The notes: generated by a model from the sequence alone, not told the origin. 64,000 bases of DNA from Crossaster papposus (GCA_037893245.1 JBAIAA010000518.1:1054001-1118000), one strand, 5' to 3'. Shown: positions 32,538 to 44,390, numbered from the stretch's first letter. Made by a program: numbers and translations.

Positions 32538-34549
32538 AGTTTTTTTTTATTTGTCAACTGGCGGCGCTGTTTTCTGATCTGCAAAGTATAACAGTCGTAG
32601 TCGTATCTCGTTGGCCCTGTTATCCACGGACCGTCGGCTTTTTGCTGCTGCCGCTGATAGCAGCACCAACCACATCGTGGCCGGATTGCGTTGCCCTTGG
32701 GCCGCCGCGAATAAACAGCATGCTTCATTACGCTCTGCCGACTAAATCGATGTCGACTGTCATTTGTACTGACGGGAATTTAATAAAAAAAGGGGCTATT
32801 GTGGCGGGTGGTGCTAGCTGTACGTTCGAATGGACGCTCCATCCTGCGATGTTCAATTCGCGTATACGACGCGACCACGGCGACTGGGGATGTGGACGGC
32901 CGATGAGGGCGCTGAAGAGTTGGTACCATTTAGCGCAGTCAGCTCAGCTATTATATACGAGGTTTTAGCGGTGATATCACGGCTCGGTATGATTGGCTTC
33001 GGAGTTTCTTTTATTTGGGCATGCGCTGAATAGCATGCAGCTCGGATGCCGTATAGCTAAAACACAGTTTATGCCCATGCGGTCGTGTGGAATCTGCACA
33101 TGGTCGCACAGCAATTGAGCGGTTTTTTATTTGAAGTCGGAAATTTTCATGTACCATCCATGATTTGAATACCCCAGTGTTTGATATACCTTCTGCCAGG
33201 AAATGCTATTTGGAGCATTCGTTTTGAGTTGATTGAAATATCGGTCGCTCCTAATTAATTTGCGTGTGTGGGGATGTGTGTGTGAGAGAGACTGCAACCA
33301 TTTTGCTAGCACGAAAGAGAGTATTTGCTCGTAGACCTAGTCATTTTCAGCTGATGCTAGCTCTCCGGAGACGCCAGGGTCATTCCCTGAATCCAATGGA
33401 ATTCATCGACGCTAGTGGAGTATAGTTTATTACCAAGCTGGGAATCGATTGGACAAATAAAACATGAAAGCCCACATCGAGCCAACAAAAGCAACTCCTA
33501 GTTTTTAAATAACCGCGCAGCCTTTATTTACTTAGCAGCAGCCTGGCTGCGCAGTTGGACATTAAAAAAACCACATGATCATACGACCGAACAATATTTC
33601 GAATAGCAAAGTGTATAGACTTTGTTAGATTTTTTATCATCGGACAACTGAATTGTGAAACGAACTGCCTGCGACTTTATTTACAGAGCGCACTTTTACC
33701 AAAGTTCATTCGTGCATCATAATCGGAGTGATACTGCGTGTGTTAGTACCTGCATATAATATTGGCAGTGGCGCTGCCATTTCTACATAGCCGTGACCAG
33801 TCACAGTCGGCATTTACCTAGGACATTGCTGACCGTGTGATGTGCACGTGGTACCATTGACGCTATAGTTTCCAGTCGACAGTGGAATGTCAGCACCCCT
33901 TTCCTAGACGAAGACAAACATTTTGTGTTCTTCCTGTGCATGTGATTTAGTAGAGGGGCACGTGAGGTCAATGCGTTAGCGAGGGTGGAAAATACAACAC
34001 ACGGCGCTTGTGTCGCCCAAAAAAACACACGCACACGATGCGACTTCGGAGGTACGTTGCATGCCGGTGATGCTCAGACTGCGACGTTTTGGATTGAAAC
34101 CATCCATCTGAAGATTGCAATATACTTAAGAGAAAGTATGCGTCATTGCAAAGCTGGAAGCAAAGCTACCGTTGAACAAATAAAACGAGTCTAATTCCAA
34201 GTGACGAACCTGCGCTAGTACTATTAGCATAGCATAACAGGTGTATGGGCAACGTTTGCGTACATATTGGATAGCCGTATATAGTTAACGCGTGGTCAAT
34301 TTGGTTGGGCGGTGACGTGACTCGCGCACTTTATTTGGCGTTGCAAGCAACGTCGACTACTCGGAAGCTGCCTAGAGTACTGACTACTACTAGTACTAGC
34401 CAGCTGCGGCGCCGGAAGCAGACGTCTTGACGTGTTGAGCGTACTTTGTTTAGACCCACTTCTATCTTCGTACTCCTTGTGCTAGGTACGATTAAAACAA
34501 ACCGGGCCGCTGACTGTGAACGCGGATCATTCTGGGCCGTCTTCAAACA
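32538..34549 (+). other. Upstream region and 5' UTR of the GABA-B receptor gene
   Basis: Relatively GC- and CpG-rich in parts (32640-33040 and 34320-34549). No TATA box stands out. Where transcription starts, and whether there are non-coding 5' exons, cannot be told from the sequence. Several ORFs here have no recognised content. Confidence 0.4.
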
Positions 34550-34828
34550 ATGGAGGTCCACCGCCGACGACTGCTGGAGTTTATTCTCCTGCTGTGCCTA
34601 ATGTGTGCGCTAGTGGTCCGGTGCATCGACGAGCCGGAGACCAGAGGCGACGAGGCTGCCGTGGAGTACATACACGTGACGGGCTTGTTCCCCTTGTCCG
34701 AGGGCGTGCCCGAAGGCGATATCGGTCGTGGGGTGTTGCCTGCTGTGAAACTGGCTCTCCAGCACGTGCGTGACAGTGATACTGTCTTGAGGGGCTATGA
34801 GCTAAAGAGTACCAACATCGACACGCAT
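34550..34828 (+). CDS. GABBR2: GABA-B receptor subunit 2-like, first coding exon (partial gene)
   Basis: ATG at 34550 opens a signal peptide (MEVHRRRLLEFILLLCLMCA, then LVVRC) followed by about 15 acidic residues. The start of the periplasmic-binding-protein-like ligand domain follows: YIHVTGLFPLSEGVPEGDIG, then RGVLPAVKLALQHVRD. IGRGVLPAV-LA is a close match to GABA-B subunit 2; subunit 1 has a different sequence at this point. The exon ends in phase 0 at CAT|GTATGT. The protein would be a seven-transmembrane class C GPCR that pairs with subunit 1 and couples to Gi/o. None of the later exons (ligand lobe II, 7TM, coiled coil) was recognised in the next 29 kb, so the gene probably has very large introns. 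Confidence 0.82.
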
Positions 34829-34890
34829 GTATGTATACCGTTTGCATTCTGAGTTACATGGTAAACATAAGTTGGTCATTTGGGCACAAA

Positions 34891-35184
34891 TGTGACCCAC
34901 CACCCCAAAACCAGGCTGAAGTCGAAATTTTTTATACCATTGGATTGCTAGCGTTTTAAGCTTTAAAATAAGCTATAGTGGACTCAAATAGGTGGTATAC
35001 TTTTAAAGTTATATCTTTCTGAAGTTAGGAAGTGTCAAGGGATGCTTTTGAGAAAACGAGCACTACATCAGAGTCGTTCATCATTATCACACATATTTGA
35101 GCAAACATCAGGAGAAGGCCGATATTATCTAACGAGTTTTAACTAACGATTTATAAAAATAAAAATTTGGCGTGGTGGGTCACA
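34891..35184. mobile_element. MITE family D, copy D8
   Basis: TGTGACCCACCACCCCAAAA at the left; GGCGTGGTGGGTCACA at the right is its complement at the outer end. It begins 62 bp after the GABA-B exon donor. Confidence 0.75.
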
Positions 35185-35780
35185 AATATTAGTCAAAATG
35201 ACTACTTTAGCTTAGTCAAGTAATCTTGACTAATTATTTGCCTCTTACTTAGACTAACCTGTGTTAGTCAGATTGACTAATATTTGTTAGTCAAATGTCA
35301 GTGTGTAATGACTGACCATGGTTAGTCACATTTTCGAAAAAGTGCTATATTAGAACAATTCCGTTTTTCCTAGCAGCTGTTTTTGATAAATATAGCAATA
35401 TGTGTATTTGTGTGTTATTAATTCCAACACATTATTTTCAACCACTGATCAATAGTTTACGGATTCGTGTGATTTTTTTCGAAATGTTGCGGAACTTGAA
35501 TGACTATCCATCTAGTCATAATGACTAATCTTGCAATGTTCCCACGCATGCGCATTGTGGCAAGGCCCCCCATGTGACGCGGACAATTTCAAACCTCGTT
35601 TTGTCCGCCATCTTTGTTGCTCGGTGTACCGATGATTCGCAAACTAAAAACAGACGGTTCAGACTTTGTGAGTTATAGTTCTGTGATATTGTAAAGATGC
35701 ATAAGATTAAAACTGCTACAAACTACAAACTGCAAACTGCTTACTGGCTGGAATGACCTGAAATATACAAATCAAATATG
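35185..35780. repeat. TTAGTCA/TGACTAA-rich stretch in GABA-B intron 1
   Basis: At 35195-35340 TTAGTCA and its complement TGACTAA recur about ten times, so the strand can form multiple small hairpins. The rest is ordinary intron sequence. Confidence 0.5.
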
Positions 35781-35850
35781 TTAAGAGGGCCTAATATTTC
35801 GATCTTAACAAGATCTTCTTCAGAGACGTAATGACTGTGTACAAGAAACA
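35781..35850 (-). ncRNA. Hammerhead-like hairpin motif, copy 1
   Basis: The - strand reads CTGAAGA, then AGATCTTGTTAAGATC (a six-base stem GATCTT/AAGATC), then GAAA. This resembles the CUGANGA-stem II-GAAA core of hammerhead ribozymes found in Penelope-like elements. There is one extra A between CUGAAGA and the stem, and stems I and III are not evident, so catalysis is doubtful. A second copy is at 36919. Confidence 0.3.
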
Positions 35851-36469
35851 AACATATAGGGCAACATACGGCAACATGGTTGGCGGGAGAAACACAAAAG
35901 AAAAAGCATGTACAGAGTCCAGTTGTACAACGAAAGGAGGATTAGTAAAGATATTGTAAAGATATACAAACATCAATTTGTGCATATTTTTATTCACTTT
36001 TTTTTGGTTTCACTTGTTAAAAACAATGACTAGACAACAATGTCAAGTTATATACATGTATATATTCAAATTATTGTTTGTGACATTCAAAAAACTTAAT
36101 AAAAATATAAATAACCTAGTTGACACGTAGACTAATGACGTATAATTAGTAAAGTATAATTAGAAGTTTGTTTGACTAGTCTGGTTGGTTAGTGAATGAC
36201 AAGTTATGGGCGAACCTCTGCTAATACAAGTTAAAAACTGCAATCAATCTAAACCACAAATGTCGCAGACCAAACGAAGATTGCTTTAATCGGTGTACAT
36301 GGCTGCATTCCGGAAAACAATCTAGCAAAATGAGACACATAACTGTCCGGACAGACCTCGAAATGAGGGTTTGTGGTGTCAGGAAAGAGAATACAATTAT
36401 CCTCACAGTACTGTTTGTTGCACTTCAATCGGTCATTCCGTTGACGAGTTATGATAAAGTTTGCATTAA

Positions 36470-36850
36470 AGGTAGGATACAACATTTGCAGATATCGAAA
36501 ATATTTACTACCGAATTATTAAGAAATATCTTACTCATTTGAAAGTAAATAATGATTCTAGGCATCTAGTAAAATGATTGCGCTATATATCCTGTAATTA
36601 TTCCCAAAATATAATAAAAAATAAAAAAATCGCGATCGCCGTACGGCGATCGCGAAAACCCCCCAAAATAACATAAGAATAACTGCTCGACGCCGGTTGA
36701 AAACAAACGCTGTTTTTCACGTTTTTCTCGGCATCGATGACTGTAAAACTTCGGACAGGTCAGTGAAACGGTATTTACTATAAAATACAACCCCCAAATC
36801 TACTCATTCATGATAATTCAAGCAATTACCAATGGTGTTATATCCTACTT
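36470..36850. mobile_element. MITE family A, copy A6
   Basis: TTAA stands on both sides (36466-36469 and 36851-36854). The left end is AGGTAGGATACAACATTTGC, and the right end TGGTGTTATATCCTACTT has a small insertion. The core CGCGATCGCCGTACGGCGATCGCG is a 24-bp perfect palindrome, split here as CGCGATCGCCGT and its complement. Confidence 0.85.
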
Positions 36851-36916
36851 TTAATACTGACAAGTCAAACAGTAAACAAAAAACTGAGGAAAAGGCCAAA
36901 TCAAATAAAAATAAGT

Positions 36917-36990
36917 TAAGAGGGCCTAATATTTCGATCTTAACAAGATCTTCCTCAGAGACTAAATGACTGTGCACAAGAAACAAACAT
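36917..36990 (-). ncRNA. Hammerhead-like hairpin motif, copy 2
   Basis: Same 70-bp sequence as 35781-35850, with CTGAGGA in place of CTGAAGA: the change falls at the one free position of CUGANGA. The stem GATCTT/AAGATC and the GAAA are kept. Confidence 0.3.
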
Positions 36991-37129
36991 TGTCAGATTT
37001 GGATGTTTGATGTCTCATTTTAAAGTGGAAACCAATATTTTTAAAACCATATCTATATTATCGATGTTAGCTATAGGACGTGTGGTATTCCGTTATATTT
37101 TTTTTTTTTTTTTTTAAACACACACTGTA

Positions 37130-37240
37130 TATTGTTTGTGATTGATATTCTGCTGGTTTTGTTTGCTTAGCATGAACAAACACATGTCTTTTTGGCTGGT
37201 AACCTGTTTTTACTAAACAATCCTAATATAGGACCTGTGG
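37130..37240. mobile_element. Fragment of MITE family E
   Basis: GATTGATATTCTGCTGGTTTT, TGCTTAGCATGAACA and TGGCTGGTAACCTGTTTTTA match the inner part of E2 (41440-41600). Both ends are lost. Confidence 0.55.
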
Positions 37241-37330
37241 CCAGTTTTGTCTCATTTTGCCAAAACGTCTCACTTGACGAATAATATTTTGCTCGTCAAA
37301 GGAGCTAATTTTAGAAAAATATGCTTTTAA

Positions 37331-37717
37331 AGGGATCGTATACGTTTGGTAATTACTCCAAAAATTTATGGCAATAAAAACTTACTTGGTAAGAAGTACA
37401 GCAGCTTTGGATAGTATAATGCATTTTTAGAAACTGTTCACTTCGAAGTACTGCGGTTATGCAAAAAGATATCGCTTTTTATCCCCAAAAATTTGAATCT
37501 GAGAAGCGTTACTGCAGTGACGTTTCTCAGAGCGTGTATTCCAATGCAGATTATTCTTCCTGCGTGGACATAACCGCTCCAGATTTTCGGCGATATCTCA
37601 AAATCGCTACCACCTTTTGAAATGAAATTTTTACAGGTTAGTTTTATGGTATATATCTATAACTATATAGGATTGAAACAAACAGTGGGTTCCAATTACC
37701 AAACGTGTACGATCCCT
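37331..37717. mobile_element. MITE family B, copy B3
   Basis: TTAA (37327-37330) plus AGGGATCGTATACGTTTGG; right end CCAAACGTGTACGATCCCT plus TTGA. It is the best reference copy of the family, about 387 bp. Confidence 0.85.
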
Positions 37718-38416
37718 TTGAGTTTTAGTATATTTCATTGTCCAACCTCCGAAATACCGGTTGACTTCATTTAATAACAAAATATTCCCAACAATCGCCA
37801 TCGGTCTGCGTCGGTCAGCCAGGGTGGTAATTATTAATTAAATGAAAAATCGCATTGTAGTCAGCCACTCAAGCAGCCTGATATAATTAGCTATATACTA
37901 TACACGGCCGCCGTGCAGTGAGGGGTTCGTTATCACGATCTATGTAATAACCACGCCGACTGCGAGATGGTAATCAAGAATCGAAATAATGCAAATCGTG
38001 ACTTTGCACTTGTTGCTAACAAGGATTTACACACAACCATGCAAATGTTAATTTGTTTATTTTGCTTTTGTTTAGGGCCGACCCGGACGAAAGTCAAGTT
38101 TTTATATTAATGCAATTTTAGTTTCAGTGTTAATGTAAACCTGTTCCGAAGTTGATTGGAAAAGGAAGGATACCCTTATTGCATATTTACTTCCTTGTAT
38201 TGGTTTGGCACGGTTGGCACCAGTAGAACATTTATACAAATGGCAGCGACCCATTCTTAGTTAACGCACGAGTTTGTACATATTTCGTAATAAAAAGGTA
38301 TTTGTCTTGGTCCATTAAACATCGAGCATTCCCCCAACCCGGTCATTATCACGCAGTATATAAAACCGGGTCCTCACACTGTTATTCGCTAATTGTTTTA
38401 TTTTGATGTATGTATT
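37718..38416. other. GABA-B intron or intergenic DNA
   Basis: Unassigned apart from a CCCCCAACCCGGTCATTATC fragment at 38333-38352 that matches the palindrome arm at 61720. Confidence 0.4.
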
Positions 38417-38648
38417 TGTGACACGATCAAGCCGAATTAGTCGGATGTCACCGCGGGGGAATCCCAAAAATGCACTGTGTTCTTCGTTGGTATTTAAACA
38501 AATTTACATAACTTGACAACAAAACATCGTATCAACATGGGGTTTTCAGTTTTTAAAACGTATATACAGGTGCCCTCTTTGAATCTACATGAAAACTCAT
38601 TTGTTGACCGGGGCCGACATCCGACCGATTTCGCTTGATCGTGTCACA
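38417..38648. mobile_element. 232-bp inverted-repeat element
   Basis: TGTGACACGATCAAGCCGAA on the left and the complement of TGTGACACGATCAAGCGAAA on the right, with GTCGGATGTC/GACATCCGAC further in. It shares only TGTGAC with family D. Confidence 0.75.
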
Positions 38649-38744
38649 TTTAATTCTTGATATTTGTTTTGGTTAACGTGCGCAACTGCATAGACATCTA
38701 ATAAAAGCTAGACACGACATAGCCTATATACTTATATATTTGCA

Positions 38745-39125
38745 AAAAATACCTAGGAGAGTTGATGGCTTCTGATTGGTCGAGTCGGGGACTCGATCAC
38801 GTGGAGGGGATTATCATGTATTCATAAATACCTGGGACAGTTTAGGCATTCCTATTGGTCGAGAGCCCGTCACGTGGCCGGTATTAAACGGACGATAAAG
38901 ACATGGCTGGAAGTGTTTAAACCCAGCTGGAAACAACATTCCGTCCCCAGGGCTCACTTTATTTCCAACCCTGAACCGTACCTCGTCTCCAATAGTAAGA
39001 GTGGGTAGTGTTGGGCGCGTAAAGCTCGACACCTTGGGAACGAGGTTGCCAATGGCAGTAATAGTCTGGGTGCTGATAATTACCCTCGCCTTCGGCTCGG
39101 GTAATTATCAGCCCCCAGACTCCAA
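38745..39125. repeat. CACGTG repeat pair and CTTCGG-loop hairpin
   Basis: AAATACCTAGGAGAGTTGAT, then GATTGGTCGAG and GATCACGTG, recur in diverged form within 38825-38880 and again at 60570. At 39066-39117 a hairpin of about 20-bp arms (GTCTGGGTGCTGATAATTAC) has the loop TCGCCTTCGGCTC, as in the palindrome at 61612. Confidence 0.65.
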
Positions 39126-39539
39126 GCGGTATTAAACAGAGTGATTAAAACCTCTCGAACACACATTTATTCCCTTAGTAATAACCCGGCTTTCAAGAAG
39201 AAGCGAATAAATGTCCCCTGAACCAGCATTAATCAAGCATCATGTAAGCCAATGATTGGCCGAATGCAACAGTCCTATATGGTAACTTGTAACAAGGACG
39301 CGTCAAATCTTGATACGGCGCGCTACAAATCGTCGCAGGTTTCACGAACTGACGCGACCGACCGCACAGAGGTAAAACGTGATTTAGAAATAATCGCATT
39401 TGAAGTTGGTGATCTTTTAATATCCTTTTCTGACGGATTTGTGTCATGGGGAATTTCCCCCAAAATGAGTGTATGAAAGTTGATACCTTAAATAATCTAG
39501 CCAAATACTTACTTCATAAAAATAATTTCACAGTTAATG

Positions 39540-40200
39540 AGAAGACGTTCATAAAGCACAAAGACACTTCGTGAAAACTTACAAACACACAACGCGCATT
39601 GTGCAAGTTGCCCGTATCCAAACAGTCACTTCGTGAAAACGTTACACACACACCGCGTTGCCCGTATTCAAAGTGAAAACCCCAACACACCCACGCACCG
39701 CGTTGCCCGTATGCAAAGTGTCACTTCGTGAAAACGTTTACACACACACACCGCGTTGCCCGTATTCAAAGTGTCACTTCGTGAAAACTAAATGTCAGTG
39801 GGTCGACTTGTCTTGTACGCATACAACAGATGCCGGCTTGTCGCGTAAACAGAACAACATCGTACTCATTGTTGAAAGCGAAGCATGGTATATACCACAC
39901 AAGCGCTCCTGAGATCGAGCTTGTCATGTCACTTCGTGAAAACCTTTACGCGAGAGGTCGCTGTCACATTAGTTTTCACGAAGTGACATCTTTTGAACCG
40001 CCACTTCGTAAAAACGAAAAAACTCAGTTTACTTAGATTATATACAAACTTGTTTACTTTATTTGCAAAACTAAACAGATTTAAGGATTGAGACTTGGTA
40101 GAAAGAGAGATAAATGTATTTCCAGTCCAAATAGTGAATAAACCCATTTTCACAAAAAGTCAGACTTTTGAGTAAAACGTCACTTCGTGAAACCTGCGAC
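39540..40200. repeat. CACTTCGTGAAAAC array, both orientations
   Basis: GTCACTTCGTGAAAACG occurs repeatedly (near 39567, 39627, 39727, 39777, 39931), spaced by ACACACACACCGCGTTGCCC units. It is inverted at 39972 (GTTTTCACGAAGTGAC) and present in decayed form at 40002 and 40180. Units of about 50-100 bp are irregular. No gene was found. Confidence 0.75.
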
Positions 40201-40504
40201 GAAATGTACGCGTAGAACGTTTGTATCTATACGCGCGGCATTTTTCAACATCGTGCTTTGGGCGCGTGCGTTCTTTCTTACCGTGAGCAAATCGGTATAT
40301 ATACTTTAACGACTTGGGATCTTGGGATCTTGTTCGCCACCTGCGCTGCCGACCCTGGCCGGGCCCAGGAATGACTGGGTATATAAATGACAGACAATAA
40401 TTGAATGTCGAAGATTGGTTCTATATGCTGTGTCGATTGAATAATTTCCTCTTTGCCATAATAATAAAAAAATAAAAAAATACGAGAGTATACGACGTAT
40501 GTCC

Positions 40505-40720
40505 TCATGTCATTTCATTTTCATTTCATTTATTATTTTTTTCAGGTTAACAAAAACATGACAAAATACAATGCATAAGTAACAAAATACCATACATAGG
40601 GTACAGGACGAGACTGATAACATCCCTGAAGGATTGCCAAAAAGCGAACCTAATCACTATCTGGTGGCTCTCTCATAATGCTATCAGTTAACGACAGTTA
40701 CAGTTAAACTTACAGTGATC
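40505..40720 (-). mobile_element. 3' end of a - strand LINE
   Basis: On the - strand CCTTCAGGGATGTTATCAGT and CTCGTCCTGTACCC lead to AAATAATAAATGAAATGAAA and a repeated AATGA tail. This is typical of CR1/L2-like 3' ends. The coding part is absent. Confidence 0.5.
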
Positions 40721-41253
40721 ATTAATTTGTACAAGTTATACGCAAATCCGTCCGTTTAATACAAGAACACAACTCTGTTTTGTATAATCCTATAATTGAA
40801 AAGAGCTGCCGTAATATACGTCTCATCTAATTTGTGTACTAAAGCTTTACCACAAATACATGAGAAAATGTTATATTTATGTCTAAATCTTCTTGCATAG
40901 TACTAGTGTAAAAGAATGGAATTAGTGGTAAGGCATTTGGTATGTTGTTTAAAGTCTAGGTTTGCCAGCCAAGCCACGGGGTGATTATGCATAAACCTGT
41001 AATTGCCATGCACGCGGAATACGGTGCACCTGATGCACGCTGTACTACTACCCCTCTCTGCATTTTGATAAGGTCAATTTATAATCGTAGAGCTAGCCAG
41101 GTGCTCGGAATTCATAGTAGCTTATTTATTCGGGTAGGAGCGAAGCAGATTTGTTCGTTAATTACAAAACCCAATTAAAAAAAATGTTCGATAAATCTCG
41201 GTCTACGTTGTTTATGCAGTGATGACCACAAACGAGGTTTTATTGAGACATGG

Positions 41254-41670
41254 GGCTAATTTCATAGAGCTGCTAAGCAAAAAATAATTGCTTAGCACAA
41301 AAAGTCTTGCTCATTAAAAACAGGTTACCAGCCAAAATTATACGTGTTTTTCATGCTAAGCAAAAAAAAAACAGCTGATTATCAATCCAGAACAGTAAAG
41401 ATCAGGTGAAAATTTGATATGTAACCTTGTTTTTGCCAAGGACAAATTGTCATGCTAAGCAAATTTGTGTGCTTAGCATGAACATTCTTCCAGGGTTACA
41501 AACCAACATTTCCGTTGATGTTTATTGTTTGTGACTGGTATTCAGCTGTTGTTTTTTTTGCTTTGAATGAAAAGCCTGTGGAGTTTTGACCAATAACCTG
41601 TTTTTACTGAGCAAGACTTTTTTATGCTAAGCACATTTTTGTGCTTACATGTTTTCTGAAATCGGCCCTG
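41254..41670. mobile_element. MITE family E, copy E2
   Basis: GGGGCTAATTTCATAGAGCT at the left and TTTTCTGAAATCGGCCCTGG at the right. Several TGCTTAGCATGA/TCATGCTAAGCA inverted pairs lie between, and the internal segment is partly duplicated. Confidence 0.7.
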
Positions 41671-41953
41671 GATATACAGCGCACCCGATATCTCTGTCGT
41701 TGTAACAACAATGTATTGTATATTATTTTGCACTGCCAGCTTCACTCGCGACAATCGTATTTTCTTTTGGTGCAGCAGGACTACGACAGAATTGAAAGGG
41801 CAAATGAGAGCTGTGATTTTATTCAAAATGTAACCAAAAAGCTAATAAATAAGAACAGAACGTTGTCATTGAATAAGTGATTCATAACCAAAATACTTTG
41901 CAAAATGAGTTGGAATGCGCCACAATGTATACGCCTTTTCAGACGGTTATTAA

Positions 41954-42335
41954 AGGTAGGATCCACCATTTACAGATATCGAACATTATTTTTACTAACG
42001 AATTATTAAGAAATGTCTGACTTATTTGAAAGTAAATAATGATTGTATAGGCATCCAGCAAAAATTATTGCGCTAGAAACCCTGTAATTGTTCCTGAATT
42101 TTATAAACAATTTATTCACGATCGCCGGTTGGCGATTTTGAAGAGAAAAAAAGAACAACATAAGAACCACTGCCTGACGCCGGTAGAAAACGAACGCCGT
42201 TTTACTTGCTTTTCTCGGCATCCATGATTGTAAAACTTCGGACAGGTCAGTTAAAACGATATTTACTATAAAATACAATCCCCCAAATCCACCCATTCGA
42301 CATGATAATTCAAGCAATTACCAGTGATGTAAAAT
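41954..42335. mobile_element. MITE family A, copy A7
   Basis: TTAA (41950-41953) plus AGGTAGGATCCACCATTTAC. The right end decays after GCAATTACCAGTGATGTAAA, where the next repeat begins. Confidence 0.8.
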
Positions 42336-42690
42336 GTTCTGTTGTGGCAGGGCCATAACCAGCGTGTCGCCAGCGTACGCAAGCGTACACCAGCGTGTGA
42401 GTAGCGGATTGATAACGATCGTCTAGCGTGTTCGACGCGTGAGTAACGAACCTCGAACGCGCCGCCAGCGTGTGCAGTCACACGCTGGCAAACGCTGGAA
42501 ATTGTAGGTATGTTGAAAAAATATGTTTTCCTTAGCGTGTGACAGCGTGTCCCAGCGTGTGAGTAACGCGCTCAGCGTGTTGCTAACGCTGGCCTAGCGT
42601 TGGTCAGCGTTTGCCAGCGTGTTGCCAAAATTACAACACGTTACTCACGCGTTGGCCTAAAATGTTCTGGTGTGACCGGGCCATAACCTA
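42336..42690. repeat. CAGCGTGT-rich repeat between AAATGTTCTG-GGCCATAACC flanks
   Basis: The middle is a degenerate array of CAGCGTGTGAGTAACG, AACGCTGG and their complements. It is bordered by related flanks AAATGTTCTGTTGTGGCAGG (42336) and AAATGTTCTGGTGTGACCGG (42660), each followed by GCCATAACC. The flanks face the same way. Confidence 0.65.
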
Positions 42691-42840
42691 CCGCTTATGG
42701 CCAAGGTTTCACTGTAAACAAGTAACAATGGATTTGTTAGGTTACCGTGTTTCTTTTGTTATTCATATAGTGTTTGTAGCTTTTGTTTATTTAAGTCGGT
42801 GGTGTTCAGATAGATACTGTGGCCGCAGCAGTACAATTCA

Positions 42841-43700
42841 GTTTTGTTTGTTTTAAATGTGTTGAACTGTCCTTATACCATCAACCATATTGATAGAGTT
42901 CAATTTTACCTTTCTTACATGTCGTGTATTATATACCTTACTCATCGAACATGGTCGAACAAAAACATAAAGCAAACACGGTAATGTACACACACAAATG
43001 CGAATTGACAAAACCATTTGTTTTTGTTTAAATGTGTTGAACTGTCCTTATACCATCAACCATATTGATATAGTTCAATTTTACCTTTCCTACATGTCGT
43101 GTATTATATACCTTACTCGTCGAACATGGTCGAACTAGTAAAAGCAAACAAGGTACACACACAAATGCGAATTGACAAAACCATTTTATTTTGTTTAAAT
43201 GTGTTGAACTGTCCTTATACCATCAACCATATTGATAGAGTTCAATTTTACCTTTCCTACATGTCGTGTATTATATACCTTACTCATCGAACATGGTCGA
43301 ACTAGTAAAAGCAAACACGGTAAGGTACACACACAAATGCGAATTGACAAAACCATTTGTTTTTGTTTAAATGTGTTGAACTGTCCTTATACCATCAACC
43401 ATATTGATAGAGTTCAATTTTACCTTTCTTACATGTCGTGTATTATATACCTTACTCGTCGAACATGGACGAACTAGTAAAAGCAAACACGGTAAGGTAC
43501 ACACACAAATGCGAATTGACAAAACCATTTGTTTTTGTTTAAATGTGTTGAACTGTCCTTATACCATCAACCATATTGATATAGTTCAATTTTACCTTTC
43601 CTACATGTCGTGTATTATATACCTTACTCGTCGAACATGGTCGAACTAAAACATAAAGCAAACACGGTAAGATACACACACAAATGCGAATTGACAAAAA
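42841..43700. repeat. 172-bp satellite, five tandem copies
   Basis: Units start near 42861, 43036, 43203, 43375 and 43547 with GTTGAACTGTCCTTATACCA. They differ by a few substitutions and small indels (ACTAGTAAAAGC versus ACAAAAACATAAAGC). Long overlapping ORFs here are repeats of one frame, not a protein family. Confidence 0.92.
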
Positions 43701-44040
43701 CCAAAATACCTAAATTGCAAAGGCCATCGCAACTCGCGTATTTAGGCCATAATATTGCAGAAGTCAGTCGGCTGAATGTATAGCTGGGATGACAAATGAG
43801 CCCCTTGTAGAAAGGGCGCGCTCGAGACGAGGGCTTCCAATTCGCTTGCCGCTAGCTACTGAACGCGCGGGAACATCAGTATAGAAAAGAAAAGCAAAGC
43901 AAAGCACTTCAGTCAAAACGTTGCTTTCATCACCTCTGTCGGGTTGAGCCTTTGAAAGCCGGATTAAAGGTACTTCTTTTCTTTTAAAAATGCAGCTTGC
44001 AATATTGAGGCATTTCCGAAGGGACATATGAAGCACAATA

Positions 44041-44390
44041 TGAGGCAGAGAAAACCCCCCTCTTTTGTGTTGACCATTGTGTTCAAGGTTTCAAGGGGGA
44101 TGGGTTAGGTTACAATAGTGTTGAGTGCGTATAAAGTATAGGGATAAGAGGTGGGGGGGGGGGGGGGGGGGGGGGGGGGTACCCCTCTGCCACATATCGT
44201 GCTGGGTATAACGATATGTGGCAGAGAAAACCCCCCTCTTTTGTGTTGACCATTGTGTTCCCGGGATCTCAGGAATTCCTTTTAGGTTTCATGGGGGGGT
44301 GGGTTAGGTTACAATGGTGTTGAGTGCGTATAACATATAGGGGTAAGAGGGGGGGTACCCCTCTGCCACATATCGTGCTGGGTATACAAA
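44041..44390. repeat. Twofold repeat with poly-G and ATATGTGGCAGAG palindrome
   Basis: Two units of about 170 bp run from GGCAGAGAAAACCCCCCTC to GGTACCCCTCTGCCACATATCG. The first carries a G-run of about 26. The central CACATATCGTGCTGGGTATAACGATATGTG is an imperfect hairpin, given here as CACATATCGT and its complement. A relative lies at 16115. Confidence 0.7.

Noticed and set aside
32408..32968. 186-codon + strand ORF
   Set aside because: The first part is the complement of a SINE, and the remainder has no domain or splice context.
39540..39800. CRISPR-like direct repeats
   Set aside because: Spacing is irregular, the spacers are themselves repetitive, orientation changes downstream, and the DNA is eukaryotic.
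41741..41880. Possible terminal exon after TTTTCTTTTGGTGCAG (peptide QDYDRIERANESCDFIQNVT...)
   Set aside because: The acceptor looks plausible, but there is no family match, no partner exon and no conservation evidence.
43232..43649. Repeated 81-codon ORFs
   Set aside because: They are successive units of the 172-bp satellite read in one frame.
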